From Thermoflexus hugenholtzii JAD2 (GTDB lineage: Bacteria > Chloroflexota > Dehalococcoidia > UBA2979), in the NCBI GenBank assembly GCA_945889565.1, contig CAMDBZ010000134.1, positions 1 to 5,073 of the forward strand: a stretch of DNA of 5,073 nucleotides, written 5' to 3'. Made by a program: the position numbers and the translations under genes. The notes beneath the pieces are model-generated. The model saw only the letters and a program-made list of their open reading frames with translations, was not told where the DNA came from and ran no database searches. Below are positions 1 through 5,073 of this stretch, in pieces (position 1 is the stretch's first letter; each line of letters opens with the position of its first letter).

Positions 1-1386
1 GCCTCGCCCGCGCGCTCCGGCTGCGCCCGGCTGCGTGCTGCGCAGCGCCGGCTCCCACGACGCGAGGTCGTCGAGGCGGTTGTCGTCCGGGCGCATCTCC
101 TCGACAGCCACGTCGAGGCCCGCGTCGCGCTGCAGCGACGTCACGTCCCACAGCTGCTCCGGGAGCGACAGTGTGACCACCAGCCCCTGCGCGCCCGCTC
201 GCGCGGTGCGGCCGGAGCGGTGCAGGTATGTCTTGGAGTCCTCCGGCAGGTCGAAGTGCAGCACGACGTCGATGTCGTCGACGTGCAGGCCGCGCGCCGC
301 CACGTTCGTGGCGACCAGCACGGGCGAAACCCCGGACGCGAAGTCGGCGAGGGCGCGTTCACGCCTGCCCTGCGCCAGTCGGCCGTGGATCGCCACTGCC
401 TTCAGCCCCTCGTGCTCGAGCTGGTTCGCGATGCGGTCGGCGCCGTGCGTGGTGCGCACGAACACCAGCGCGCGCTGTGCGCCGGCGCAGATGCGCGCGG
501 CCACGGCCAGCTTCTCGTGATGCTGCACGCTGATGAAACGCTGCTGGAGCGCATCGTCGCTGGCAGCGGCGGGCGTCGCCACCTTGTGGTGCACGGGGTC
601 GTGCTGGTAGCGGCGGACCAGCGTGCCGATCGCGCCCTCGAGCGTGGCGGAGAACAGCAGCGTTTGCGGCTGCCCCTCGATCTGCCGGAGGATGCGCTCC
701 ACCTGCGGCAGGAAGCCCATGTCGGCCATCTGGTCCGCCTCGTCGAGCACGACGAACGCGACGTCGCTCAGCGACACCTCGTTGCGCTCGATGAGGTCGT
801 TGAGGCGTCCGGGCGTCGCGATCACGATGTCGACGCCGGCCTGCAGCGCGTTGATCTGGCGGCCCATCGAGACGCCGCCGTAGATCGCGGCGAGCCACAG
901 CCCGCGGCGCGCCGCGAGCGGCGCGAGCGCCTCCGCGACCTGGTTCGCGAGTTCGCGCGTCGGCACGAGCACGAGCGAGCGCGGGTGGCGGCGGCGCGCC
1001 GTGCTGGTCCGCTCCACCAGCGGCAGCCCGAACGCCAGCGTCTTGCCGGAGCCGGTCTGCGCCTGCCCGCAGACGTCCCGGCCTGCCAGCGCATCGGGGA
1101 TGGTCACGGTCTGGATCGGAAACGGCACCGCGATGCCGGCCGCGGCGAGCACCGCCGCGAGGTCGGGCGCGACGCCGAGCTCCTCGAACGTGGGGTACGA
1201 CGCAGCGCGCGGGCCACGACCGGTGCCGTCATCCGGCGACCCCGGGTCGGTGGTCTCGGGGTCGAGGTCGGGGTCGAGGTCAGCGGGGTCGAAGTCGAGG
1301 TCGGGGCGGATGACGTTGGCAGCAGGTTCGTCCTGCGTCAGTGTGGGCGCATTACGCGCGAGAAAACGCACTCGGAGGGTCTCCAT
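1..1386 (-). CDS. DEAD-box ATP-dependent RNA helicase, C-terminus cut by window edge
   Basis: ATP-dependent RNA helicase of superfamily 2 that unwinds short RNA duplexes, probably in ribosome assembly, mRNA turnover or cold adaptation in the cytoplasm. The frame is open for 462 codons from ATG at 1386 and leaves the window without a stop. All core motifs are visible: Q motif (F67, then PFPIQ 88-92), motif I AQTGSGKT 109-116, Ia PTREL 142-146, Ib TPGR 191-194, II DEAD 215-218, III SAT 246-248, V ATNVAARGLHV 359-369 and VI HRSGRTARAG 389-398. Motif V has Asn where most families have Asp. DEADQMADMGF and ATNVAARG are typical of actinobacterial members as I recall them. Residues 15-60 form an acidic Asp/Pro-rich linker. 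The start is uncertain: ATG 1386 has no clear ribosome binding site, whereas GTG 1371 follows GGAG at 9 bases. The frame stays open upstream to a stop at 1596, but that stretch does not look like protein. Family certain; exact paralogue (RhlE, DeaD or other) not assignable. Confidence 0.95.
   Translation of the reverse strand, partial: METLRVRFLARNAPTLTQDEPAANVIRPDLDFDPADLDPDLDPETTDPGSPDDGTGRGPRAASYPTFEELGVAPDLAAVLAAAGIAVPFPIQTVTIPDALAGRDVCGQAQTGSGKTLAFGLPLVERTSTARRRHPRSLVLVPTRELANQVAEALAPLAARRGLWLAAIYGGVSMGRQINALQAGVDIVIATPGRLNDLIERNEVSLSDVAFVVLDEADQMADMGFLPQVERILRQIEGQPQTLLFSATLEGAIGTLVRRYQHDPVHHKVATPAAASDDALQQRFISVQHHEKLAVAARICAGAQRALVFVRTTHGADRIANQLEHEGLKAVAIHGRLAQGRRERALADFASGVSPVLVATNVAARGLHVDDIDVVLHFDLPEDSKTYLHRSGRTARAGAQGLVVTLSLPEQLWDVTSLQRDAGLDVAVEEMRPDDNRLDDLASWEPALRSTQPGAAGARGRG
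1261..1305 (-). repeat. Imperfect GTCGAGGTC-type repeats in the helicase linker
   Basis: Three imperfect copies of a unit close to gtcgaggtcggg (1261-1272, 1273-1287, 1288-1305) lie inside the helicase gene. They encode an Asp-Leu-Asp-Pro type acidic stretch between the start and the Q motif. The reading frame is kept, since each unit is a multiple of three. The tract is likely prone to length variation by slippage; this is inference. Confidence 0.6.
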
Positions 1387-1426
1387 TCGGATGAGGCTGA
1401 TCGGGGTAGGACAGGAGCCGGCGCGT

Positions 1427-1439
1427 GGACGCGGCGTCC
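1427..1439. repeat. Near-perfect palindrome just upstream of helicase start
   Basis: ggacgc-g-gcgtcc is a 6-base inverted repeat around one central G, about 40 bases upstream of the helicase ATG. It could form a small hairpin in the helicase leader RNA or act as a protein site. In DNA this rich in GC, chance is a real alternative. Confidence 0.35.
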
Positions 1440-1444
1440 CCTTG

Positions 1445-1497
1445 GGGCGGTGGAACACCCGACAGCCGGCGGGTATTCGTCGCTCGTTGTGCCGCCC
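1445..1497 (-). repeat. Two-level stem-loop in the helicase upstream region
   Basis: An outer stem, gggcgg (1445-1450) with ccgccc (1492-1497), encloses an inner 8-pair stem, aacacccg (1454-1461) with cgggtatt (1470-1477), around an 8-base loop. The inner stem has one G-U type pair when read as minus-strand RNA. No T-run follows, so it is not an ordinary terminator. It lies 59 to 111 bases upstream of the helicase ATG on the same strand and would sit in a 5' leader if transcription starts further upstream. Confidence 0.4.
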
Positions 1498-1507
1498 AGG
1501 GTGATCG

Positions 1508-1526
1508 CCGAGTGCCAGCCACTCGG
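1508..1526 (-). repeat. Perfect 7-bp hairpin, 5-base loop
   Basis: ccgagtg (1508-1514) and cactcgg (1520-1526) are exact inverted repeats around the loop ccagc. No T-run follows on either strand. It is one of a series of hairpins upstream of the helicase gene and could be part of a structured leader or an operator. Confidence 0.45.
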
Positions 1527-1550
1527 TTCCGGTCGGCGGGCCGCTCCTCG

Positions 1551-1573
1551 CGCTCACGCATGTGCGTCGAGCG
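1551..1573 (-). repeat. Interrupted palindrome of about 23 bases
   Basis: cgctc-acgca-tg-tgcgt-c-gagcg pairs along almost its full length, with one unpaired c at 1568. As DNA it resembles a dyad operator; as RNA it would be a stem with a tight 4-base loop and one bulge. It lies about 165 bases upstream of the helicase ATG. Confidence 0.4.
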
Positions 1574-1610
1574 CCAACGAGAGAGGAGCCCCGCTACAGG
1601 CCTGCCCATC

Positions 1611-1625
1611 CGATGCGTGACATCG
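1611..1625 (-). repeat. 5-bp hairpin, 5-base loop
   Basis: cgatg (1611-1615) and catcg (1621-1625) pair around cgtga. Short enough to arise by chance; listed because it continues the run of inverted repeats upstream of the helicase. Confidence 0.25.
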
Positions 1626-1760
1626 CGTGGAAAGTGCCTGCAGTTACGTTAGCACCGATTCGCCGCTTGGGACACCGGGGGAGCCCCGCGCGACCCCGAC
1701 AGCCCGAGAAGGGGCCGCCGCCGATGCAGCGGCAGCACCTCGGCACGTATGCGAATGGGA

Positions 1761-1776
1761 GTGGGCGCGAGCCCAC
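1761..1776 (-). terminator. Candidate terminator hairpin after the GH130 gene
   Basis: gtgggc and gcccac are perfect 6-base arms around a 4-base loop, beginning 9 bases after the GH130 TAG stop on the minus strand. The position fits a terminator. The following minus-strand bases are TCCCATTCGC, so the usual U-run is missing. It may be a U-poor terminator of the kind found in high-GC actinobacteria, or only an RNA 3'-end stabiliser. Confidence 0.35.
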
Positions 1777-1785
1777 GCACTCGGG

Positions 1786-2775
1786 CTAGCGTGGCCCGCC
1801 ATTCGCGAGCGCGCGCACACCTGCTCGCGACCGCTCGTCCGACGCCCCGGCGGAGACACGCAACCAGTCCAGCAGTTCGCACACGTCCGCAGTCGCCAGG
1901 CCGATGCAGGTGTCGGCCGCCCCGTAATACATGCGCAGCTGCCCACTGGCCTGGTCCACGACCACGCCACACGAGAAGACGACGTTCGGAACGTCGCCCA
2001 CGAACTCGTACGCCTCGTTCGGGCCGAAGACCCAGTCCTCCGAGCGGCGGAGCACCTTGCGCGGGTCCTCGAGGTCGAGCAGCGCCAGCCCGATGCGGTA
2101 AATCGCGCCGGACGGCGTGTGCCGCACGCCGTGGTAGACGATCAGCCAGCCCTCCGGCGTCTCGATCGGCGGCGGGGACAGGCCGATCTTCCCGGCGTCC
2201 CAGGAGGAGCCTTCGCGCGCCTCCATCAGCAACATGTGGTCGCCCCAGTGCTTCAGGTCGGGCGAGAAGGACAGCCAGATGTTGGCCTTGGCGCCTGGCG
2301 TGGTCGGCACGGGACGGTGCACCAGCGCCCAGCGGCCGCCGAAGCGCCGCGGGAAGAGCGCCGCGTCCTTGTCCTCCGGGGGCGTGATCGGCCCGCGCCG
2401 CTCGAACGTCTCGAAGTCCGACGTGAGCGCGAGCGCGACGAGCGGGCCGTTCCGGGAATACGCCGTGTACGTGATCGCGTAGCGATCCAGCTCATCGAGC
2501 CAGACGATGCGCGGATCCTCGATGCCCCAGACTTCCTCGGGGTGTTCCCCGGCGAGCGGCTCCATGGTCGGCCTGGAGTCGATGCGCCAGCCGGTGGCGC
2601 CGTTCGCGCTGCGGGCGGTGGTCAGGTGCGACGCGCCCTGGCGGCCTTCGACGCGCACCAGCAGCAGCGTCTCGCCGTCCGGCAGCAGCACAGCGCCGGG
2701 GTTGAACACGCTGTTCGCCGGGTACGGCCACTGCGTCGCCGTCAGGATCGGGTTCTCAGGGTGACGCTGGAACAG
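1786..2775 (-). CDS. GH130-family beta-mannoside phosphorylase-like protein, start uncertain
   Basis: Five-bladed beta-propeller enzyme of glycoside hydrolase family 130. Members cleave beta-mannosides, mostly with phosphate to give mannose 1-phosphate, in the cytoplasm. Counting from CTG 2775 (329 residues), the family pattern is complete: RHPENPIL near 4-11, YPANSVFNPG 18-27, GIEDPR 84-89 with the likely catalytic Asp87, KDAALFP 136-142, HRP 153-155, KIG 196-198, YHGV 214-217 and YYGAAD 283-288. Lys196 and His215, 19 residues apart, match the phosphate-binding Lys/His pair I recall from characterised mannoside phosphorylases, so phosphorolysis is more likely than hydrolysis. The substrate is not predictable. 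The first ordinary start codon is GTG 2709, but it lies inside the conserved block and would remove the RHPENPIL...YPANS segment. No ATG, GTG or TTG exists between it and the in-frame TAA at 2857-2859; CTG 2775 is the best upstream guess. No signal peptide. Divergent from the glycosyltransferase gene. Confidence 0.9.
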   Translation of the reverse strand: MFQRHPENPILTATQWPYPANSVFNPGAVLLPDGETLLLVRVEGRQGASHLTTARSANGATGWRIDSRPTMEPLAGEHPEEVWGIEDPRIVWLDELDRYAITYTAYSRNGPLVALALTSDFETFERRGPITPPEDKDAALFPRRFGGRWALVHRPVPTTPGAKANIWLSFSPDLKHWGDHMLLMEAREGSSWDAGKIGLSPPPIETPEGWLIVYHGVRHTPSGAIYRIGLALLDLEDPRKVLRRSEDWVFGPNEAYEFVGDVPNVVFSCGVVVDQASGQLRMYYGAADTCIGLATADVCELLDWLRVSAGASDERSRAGVRALANGGPR

Positions 2776-2800
2776 CTCGTGGAATCCGTTGCTACTCCTG

Positions 2801-2830
2801 ATGATGACGCCGCCCCACGATGTGTGCCAA
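2801..2830 (-). promoter_or_regulatory. Candidate promoter for the GH130 gene
   Basis: On the minus strand TTGGCA (2830-2825, 5 of 6 matches to TTGACA) is followed after 18 bases by CATCAT (2806-2801, 4 of 6 matches to TATAAT). Transcription would begin near 2794, only about 20 bases before the CTG at 2775. If correct, translation must start at 2775 or further downstream. Found by eye, so a chance match is possible. Confidence 0.3.
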
Positions 2831-2973
2831 CACGTCCGTCCCGCGTTGCTGGATGCTTACTCGCGTACGCCAGCCAGTCTATCGCGGCCTCCAGCTAGCG
2901 GCATACGGGAGTTCCCCTAGGGTCGGGCGCGCACAGCCGGCCCGCCGCGCCGGCCGCCGCGCGCGCCGAGAAG

Positions 2974-2987
2974 CACCGGCTGCGGTG
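2974..2987. repeat. Inverted repeat overlapping the candidate glycosyltransferase promoter
   Basis: caccg (2974-2978) and cggtg (2983-2987) are exact inverted repeats around gctg, with further weak pairing outside. The right arm runs into the extended -10-like element that begins at 2986, where a repressor could block transcription. The regulator is unknown. Confidence 0.35.
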
Positions 2988-2994
2988 TTACGAT
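2986..2994 (+). promoter_or_regulatory. Candidate extended -10 element for the glycosyltransferase operon
   Basis: TGTTACGAT fits the TGnTAnnaT extended -10 pattern (TACGAT matches TATAAT at 4 of 6). No clear -35 lies 17-18 bases upstream. Transcription would begin near 3001, giving a leader of about 68 bases before the ATG at 3069. Weak evidence. Confidence 0.3.
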
Positions 2995-3054
2995 GATCGA
3001 GCCCTCAGTCTCCCACAGCATTCGAACGAGTTGCTGGGGCGGTGCGGCCGCCAC

Positions 3055-3065
3055 GGGGGAGGAAG
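3055..3065 (+). promoter_or_regulatory. Strong ribosome binding site that fixes the glycosyltransferase start
   Basis: gggggaggaag contains a near-perfect Shine-Dalgarno core (ggagga) 6-7 bases before ATG 3069. It decides in favour of this ATG over the in-frame GTG at 3042, which lies upstream of the site and would place it inside the coding region. Confidence 0.8.
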
Positions 3066-3068
3066 CGC

Positions 3069-4403
3069 ATGACACCAGAGATTTCGAACCTCGCGGCCGT
3101 GCCCGCCCGGGCCGAGCCCCTGCGCGTGGCGTTCGTCTCGACAAGCCCGCCGCGCCAGTGCGGGATCGCCACCTTCACCGCCGACCTCTCGCGCGCCATG
3201 GCGGCCGCGGACCCCGAGGCCCGCTTCTGGTGGGCCGCGATCAACGAAGAGCATTCCGTCCACCCCTACGGCCCGCACGTGCGCTGGCGCATCCGCCAGC
3301 ACCACGCCGACAGCTACGCGCGCGCGGCGCATGACATCAACAGCTCGCGAGCGGACGTGGTCTCGGTACAGCACGAGTTCGGCCTGTACGGCATCTGGGG
3401 CGACCCCTTCGAGGATCACCTCGCACCGTTCCTCGCCGCGCTGACCAAGCCGCTCGTCACCACCTTCCACACGATTCTCCCCGCCCCCTCGCCCTCGGTG
3501 CGGGAGGCGGTACAGCGCATCGAGCGGCGCAGCGGCGCGCTCGTCGTGATGGCGGAGCGGGCGCGCAGCCTGCTCGAAGACGCCTACGGCATCGACCCCG
3601 CGAAAGTGCACGTGATCCCACACGGGGTGCCGCCGATCACGCCCGGCGGCCGGCGTCGCATGAAGCAGCAGCTGGGACTGCAGGGCCGCACCGTAATCTC
3701 CACGTTCGGCCTCGTCAGCCCCCACAAGGGGCTGGACTATATGGTGCGCGCGATGCCCGAGGTGATCGCCACGCACCCGAAGGCGCTGTACCTCATCGTC
3801 GGAAAGACGCACCCGGACCTGGTCCGCCTGCAGGGCGAGCGCTACCGGGAGCAGCTCGAAGCGCTGGTGCACGAGCACGGGCTCGACGAGCACGTCGCCT
3901 TCGTCGACGAGTACCTCAGCCAGCGCGACATCATCGACTACCTGCGCGCGAGCGACGTCTACGTCACGCCCTACCTCGACCCGGACCAGATCACCAGCGG
4001 CACGCTCGCCTACGCGCTCGGCGCCGGCAAGGCGGTCGTCTCCACGCGCTACCCGCACGCCGTCGAAGCGCTCGCGGACGGCCGCGGGCTGCTCGTCGAC
4101 TTCCGCAGTGAGCACGGGCTTGCCGAGGCGGTGTCGCGCCTGCTGGACGACGCTGCGTTGAAGCAGCACCTGGAGCGAGCCGCGTACGACTACGGCCGGG
4201 CGATGGCCTGGCCCCGCGTCGGCGAGCAGGTGATCGAGCTCTATCGAACGGTGGCGGGGAAGCAGCGCTCCCTGCCTGACACGCCAACGTCGAACGTGCC
4301 TGCGCCAGTCGCCCCCGCGTGGGCCGGCGAGGCGCCCGCGAGCACGTCGCCGCGCGCCAAGGGCTACGAGGCGGTCGTGCTGGCCGATGCGCCCGCTCGT
4401 TGA
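3069..4403 (+). CDS. GT-B family 4 glycosyltransferase, mannosyltransferase-like
   Basis: Cytoplasmic glycosyltransferase of 444 residues that transfers a sugar from a nucleotide donor, probably GDP-mannose or a related donor, to an unknown acceptor. The N-terminal Rossmann domain opens with VAFVSTSPPRQCGIATFT (20-37) and contains VQHEFG (100-105), TTFHTIL (131-137) and IPHGV (183-187). The C-terminal donor domain carries GLVSPHKG (214-221), LIVGKTHP (242-249) and SGTLAYALGAGKAVVST (310-326). The CGIATFT, QHEFG and SGTLAYALG blocks mark the GT4 subgroup related to mannosyltransferases (cd03822 as I recall it). The usual EX7E motif is changed: the region reads DPDQITSG and the second Glu position is Ala, apparently normal for this subgroup. 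The last 45 or so residues are a Pro/Ala-rich tail outside the fold. No signal peptide or membrane helix. The gene is divergent from GH130 and overlaps the next gene by 4 bases. Family certain; donor and acceptor inferred. Confidence 0.95.
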   Translation: MTPEISNLAAVPARAEPLRVAFVSTSPPRQCGIATFTADLSRAMAAADPEARFWWAAINEEHSVHPYGPHVRWRIRQHHADSYARAAHDINSSRADVVSVQHEFGLYGIWGDPFEDHLAPFLAALTKPLVTTFHTILPAPSPSVREAVQRIERRSGALVVMAERARSLLEDAYGIDPAKVHVIPHGVPPITPGGRRRMKQQLGLQGRTVISTFGLVSPHKGLDYMVRAMPEVIATHPKALYLIVGKTHPDLVRLQGERYREQLEALVHEHGLDEHVAFVDEYLSQRDIIDYLRASDVYVTPYLDPDQITSGTLAYALGAGKAVVSTRYPHAVEALADGRGLLVDFRSEHGLAEAVSRLLDDAALKQHLERAAYDYGRAMAWPRVGEQVIELYRTVAGKQRSLPDTPTSNVPAPVAPAWAGEAPASTSPRAKGYEAVVLADAPAR

Positions 4404-5073
4404 TACGCCAGCTGCGCCAGCTGCTGCGACCGGTCCCGGCGCTCGGGCCCGGCGTGGTCGCACTCGCGGTCTACGGCCGCGAACACGAGGGCGGGCACCG
4501 GGCACAGGCGGCCGCCGAGCAGGGCTTCGAGGGCGTCGCATGCCTCGACGACGCGGCGCGCGCGGTGCTCCTCTACAGCGAGATCTGGCGGCTTCGGGGC
4601 TACGACTGGGCGCGCACGACCGCCGAAGGGCTGCTGGCCTTCACGTGCGCGATGCAGATGAATGACGGCGCGTTCGCGAACTTCATCGCAGACTGGCAGG
4701 GCCGCCGCCAATTGGACACGCCGACATCGCGGCCGGGCGGCGGGCCCTGGCACGCACGTGGCATGCACGCGCTCGCGCGCGGATTCGCCGTCTTCGGCGA
4801 CGCCCGCTACGCGCAGGCGTTCGAAGCAGGGCTGCCCGCGCTCGACCGCCCCGAACCCTACCTCGACGTGCGCGCCGTCGCGGTGCTCGCCGCGCTCGAG
4901 TACTGCCGGGCCACGGACGCGCCGCACGTCGCCGCGCGTGCGCTCGCGTGGGCGGAGGAGATCGCCGCCGCGCAGATCGGCGACGTGCTTCCGGACCAGG
5001 CAGGTACCGCCGTGGTGCACCTGTGGGGCCACCTGCAAGAAGCCGCCCTCGCACGCGCCGGCGCCGAGTTCGG
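4400..5073 (+). CDS. Uncharacterised alpha/alpha-toroid-like protein, partial
   Basis: The frame runs 224 codons from TTG 4400 to the window edge with no stop. The start is inferred: TTG ATA shares TTGA with the glycosyltransferase TGA stop, a usual layout for coupled translation, and no ATG or GTG precedes it nearby in frame. No good Shine-Dalgarno is visible. The sequence is rich in Ala/Leu helices in pairs and has no signal peptide. EGVACLDDAARAVLLY (44-59) resembles the TDDNARAL block, and DGAFANF (89-95) followed by a Gly/Pro-rich PGGGPWHARGMHALARG (112-128) resembles the GKFRNFM...GSEDxxGRxLWALG block, of a family I remember next to GT4 and GH130 genes in several phyla. Those proteins probably adopt the helical barrel of six-hairpin glycosidases. 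Here the second block is divergent: the Ser-Glu-Asp triplet is not conserved. Function unknown; possible roles are glycan cleavage, epimerisation or support of the adjacent transferase. Confidence 0.8.
   Translation, partial: MIRQLRQLLRPVPALGPGVVALAVYGREHEGGHRAQAAAEQGFEGVACLDDAARAVLLYSEIWRLRGYDWARTTAEGLLAFTCAMQMNDGAFANFIADWQGRRQLDTPTSRPGGGPWHARGMHALARGFAVFGDARYAQAFEAGLPALDRPEPYLDVRAVAVLAALEYCRATDAPHVAARALAWAEEIAAAQIGDVLPDQAGTAVVHLWGHLQEAALARAGAEF

Larger units (their letters stand above)
1387..1785. other. Gene-free interval of about 400 bases between helicase and GH130 genes
   Basis: No reading frame here looks like a protein. Short frames on both strands are Arg/Ser/Pro-rich shadows without recognisable domains. 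The stretch carries the upstream region of the helicase gene and the downstream region of the GH130 gene, both on the minus strand. It contains several short inverted repeats, listed separately, and one relatively AT-rich patch (1640-1662). On the minus strand that patch reads TGCTAACGT, a weak extended -10-like element without a convincing -35. A long helicase 5' leader is possible but not shown. Confidence 0.6.
2776..3068. other. Divergent intergenic region shared by GH130 and glycosyltransferase genes
   Basis: About 290 bases between two divergently read carbohydrate genes, so probably the control region for both. It holds a candidate promoter for each direction, a CACCG/CGGTG inverted repeat, an 8-base palindrome ccctaggg (2915-2922) and two copies of gccggcc (2936-2942, 2949-2955). 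No credible protein frame was found. Confidence 0.6.

Noticed and set aside
220..1620. 466-codon plus-strand open frame
   Set aside because: It lies antisense to the helicase, has no recognisable domain and a biased Arg/Val/Asp/Glu composition; it is a shadow of high third-position GC.
1425..1652. Small plus-strand frame in the gene-free interval (75 codons)
   Set aside because: No ribosome binding site, Arg/Ser-rich product, and it overlaps the hairpin series; no support as a gene.
2792..2833. 13-codon minus-strand mini-frame (GTG to TAG) ending at the AGGAG before the GH130 gene, as a leader peptide
   Set aside because: No ribosome binding site and no regulatory codon run; very short frames like this occur by chance.
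1627..2898. 423-codon plus-strand open frame
   Set aside because: Antisense to the complete GH130 domain; composition and lack of motifs mark it as a shadow.
2911..2917. Minus-strand GGGGAAC as an ECF sigma factor -35
   Set aside because: No matching GTT or CGTC -10 at 16-18 bases downstream.
3042..3068. GTG 3042 as an earlier glycosyltransferase start
   Set aside because: It lacks its own ribosome binding site, and the strong site at 3055-3065 points to ATG 3069.
2988..4541. 517-codon minus-strand open frame, the longest in the window
   Set aside because: Antisense to the full GT4 domain. It shows no family motif, and the opposite strand has a strong ribosome binding site and complete conserved blocks.
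4387..4665. 92-codon plus-strand frame starting with ATG next to the glycosyltransferase end
   Set aside because: Arg/Gly-rich product in the wrong frame relative to the toroid gene, ending inside it.
4364..5038. 224-codon minus-strand open frame
   Set aside because: Antisense to the toroid gene. The plus-strand frame has conserved blocks and an operon-like junction.

Overview
The window is uniformly very GC-rich. It has long open frames antisense to every real gene, as expected when third codon positions are almost all G or C. The DEAD-box helicase at the left end has a motif set (DEADQMADMGF, ATNVAARGLHV, SGRTARAG) that resembles actinobacterial helicases. With the GC content, this points to an actinomycete, perhaps a deep-branching class such as Thermoleophilia. 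The phylum is an inference and the class is a guess.

Layout, left to right. (1) 1-1386, minus strand: a DEAD-box RNA helicase whose C-terminus runs off the left edge. (2) 1387-1785: a gene-poor stretch of about 400 bases that holds several short inverted repeats. It could be a structured 5' leader for the helicase plus the end of the next transcript. (3) 1786 to about 2775, minus strand: a GH130-family beta-mannoside phosphorylase-like protein. It has no ATG, GTG or TTG codon at the place where its conserved N-terminus begins. (4) 2776-3068: a divergent intergenic region with candidate promoters for both directions and a small inverted repeat. (5) 3069-4403, plus strand: a GT-B fold, family 4 (mannosyltransferase-like) glycosyltransferase with a strong ribosome binding site. 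(6) 4400 to beyond 5073, plus strand: a partial protein of a little-characterised family that looks like an alpha/alpha-toroid. Its probable TTG start overlaps the glycosyltransferase stop codon (TTGA), which suggests translational coupling.

Genes 3, 5 and 6 look like one functional unit: a glycosyltransferase, a mannoside phosphorylase and a toroid-fold partner. The transferase could build a mannose-containing glycan or glycoside, and the GH130 enzyme could recycle or trim it with phosphate. The toroid protein has no function I can name. This triad is the most interesting part of the window. The helicase is probably an unrelated neighbour. No RNA genes, CRISPR arrays, insertion sequences or phage genes were seen.
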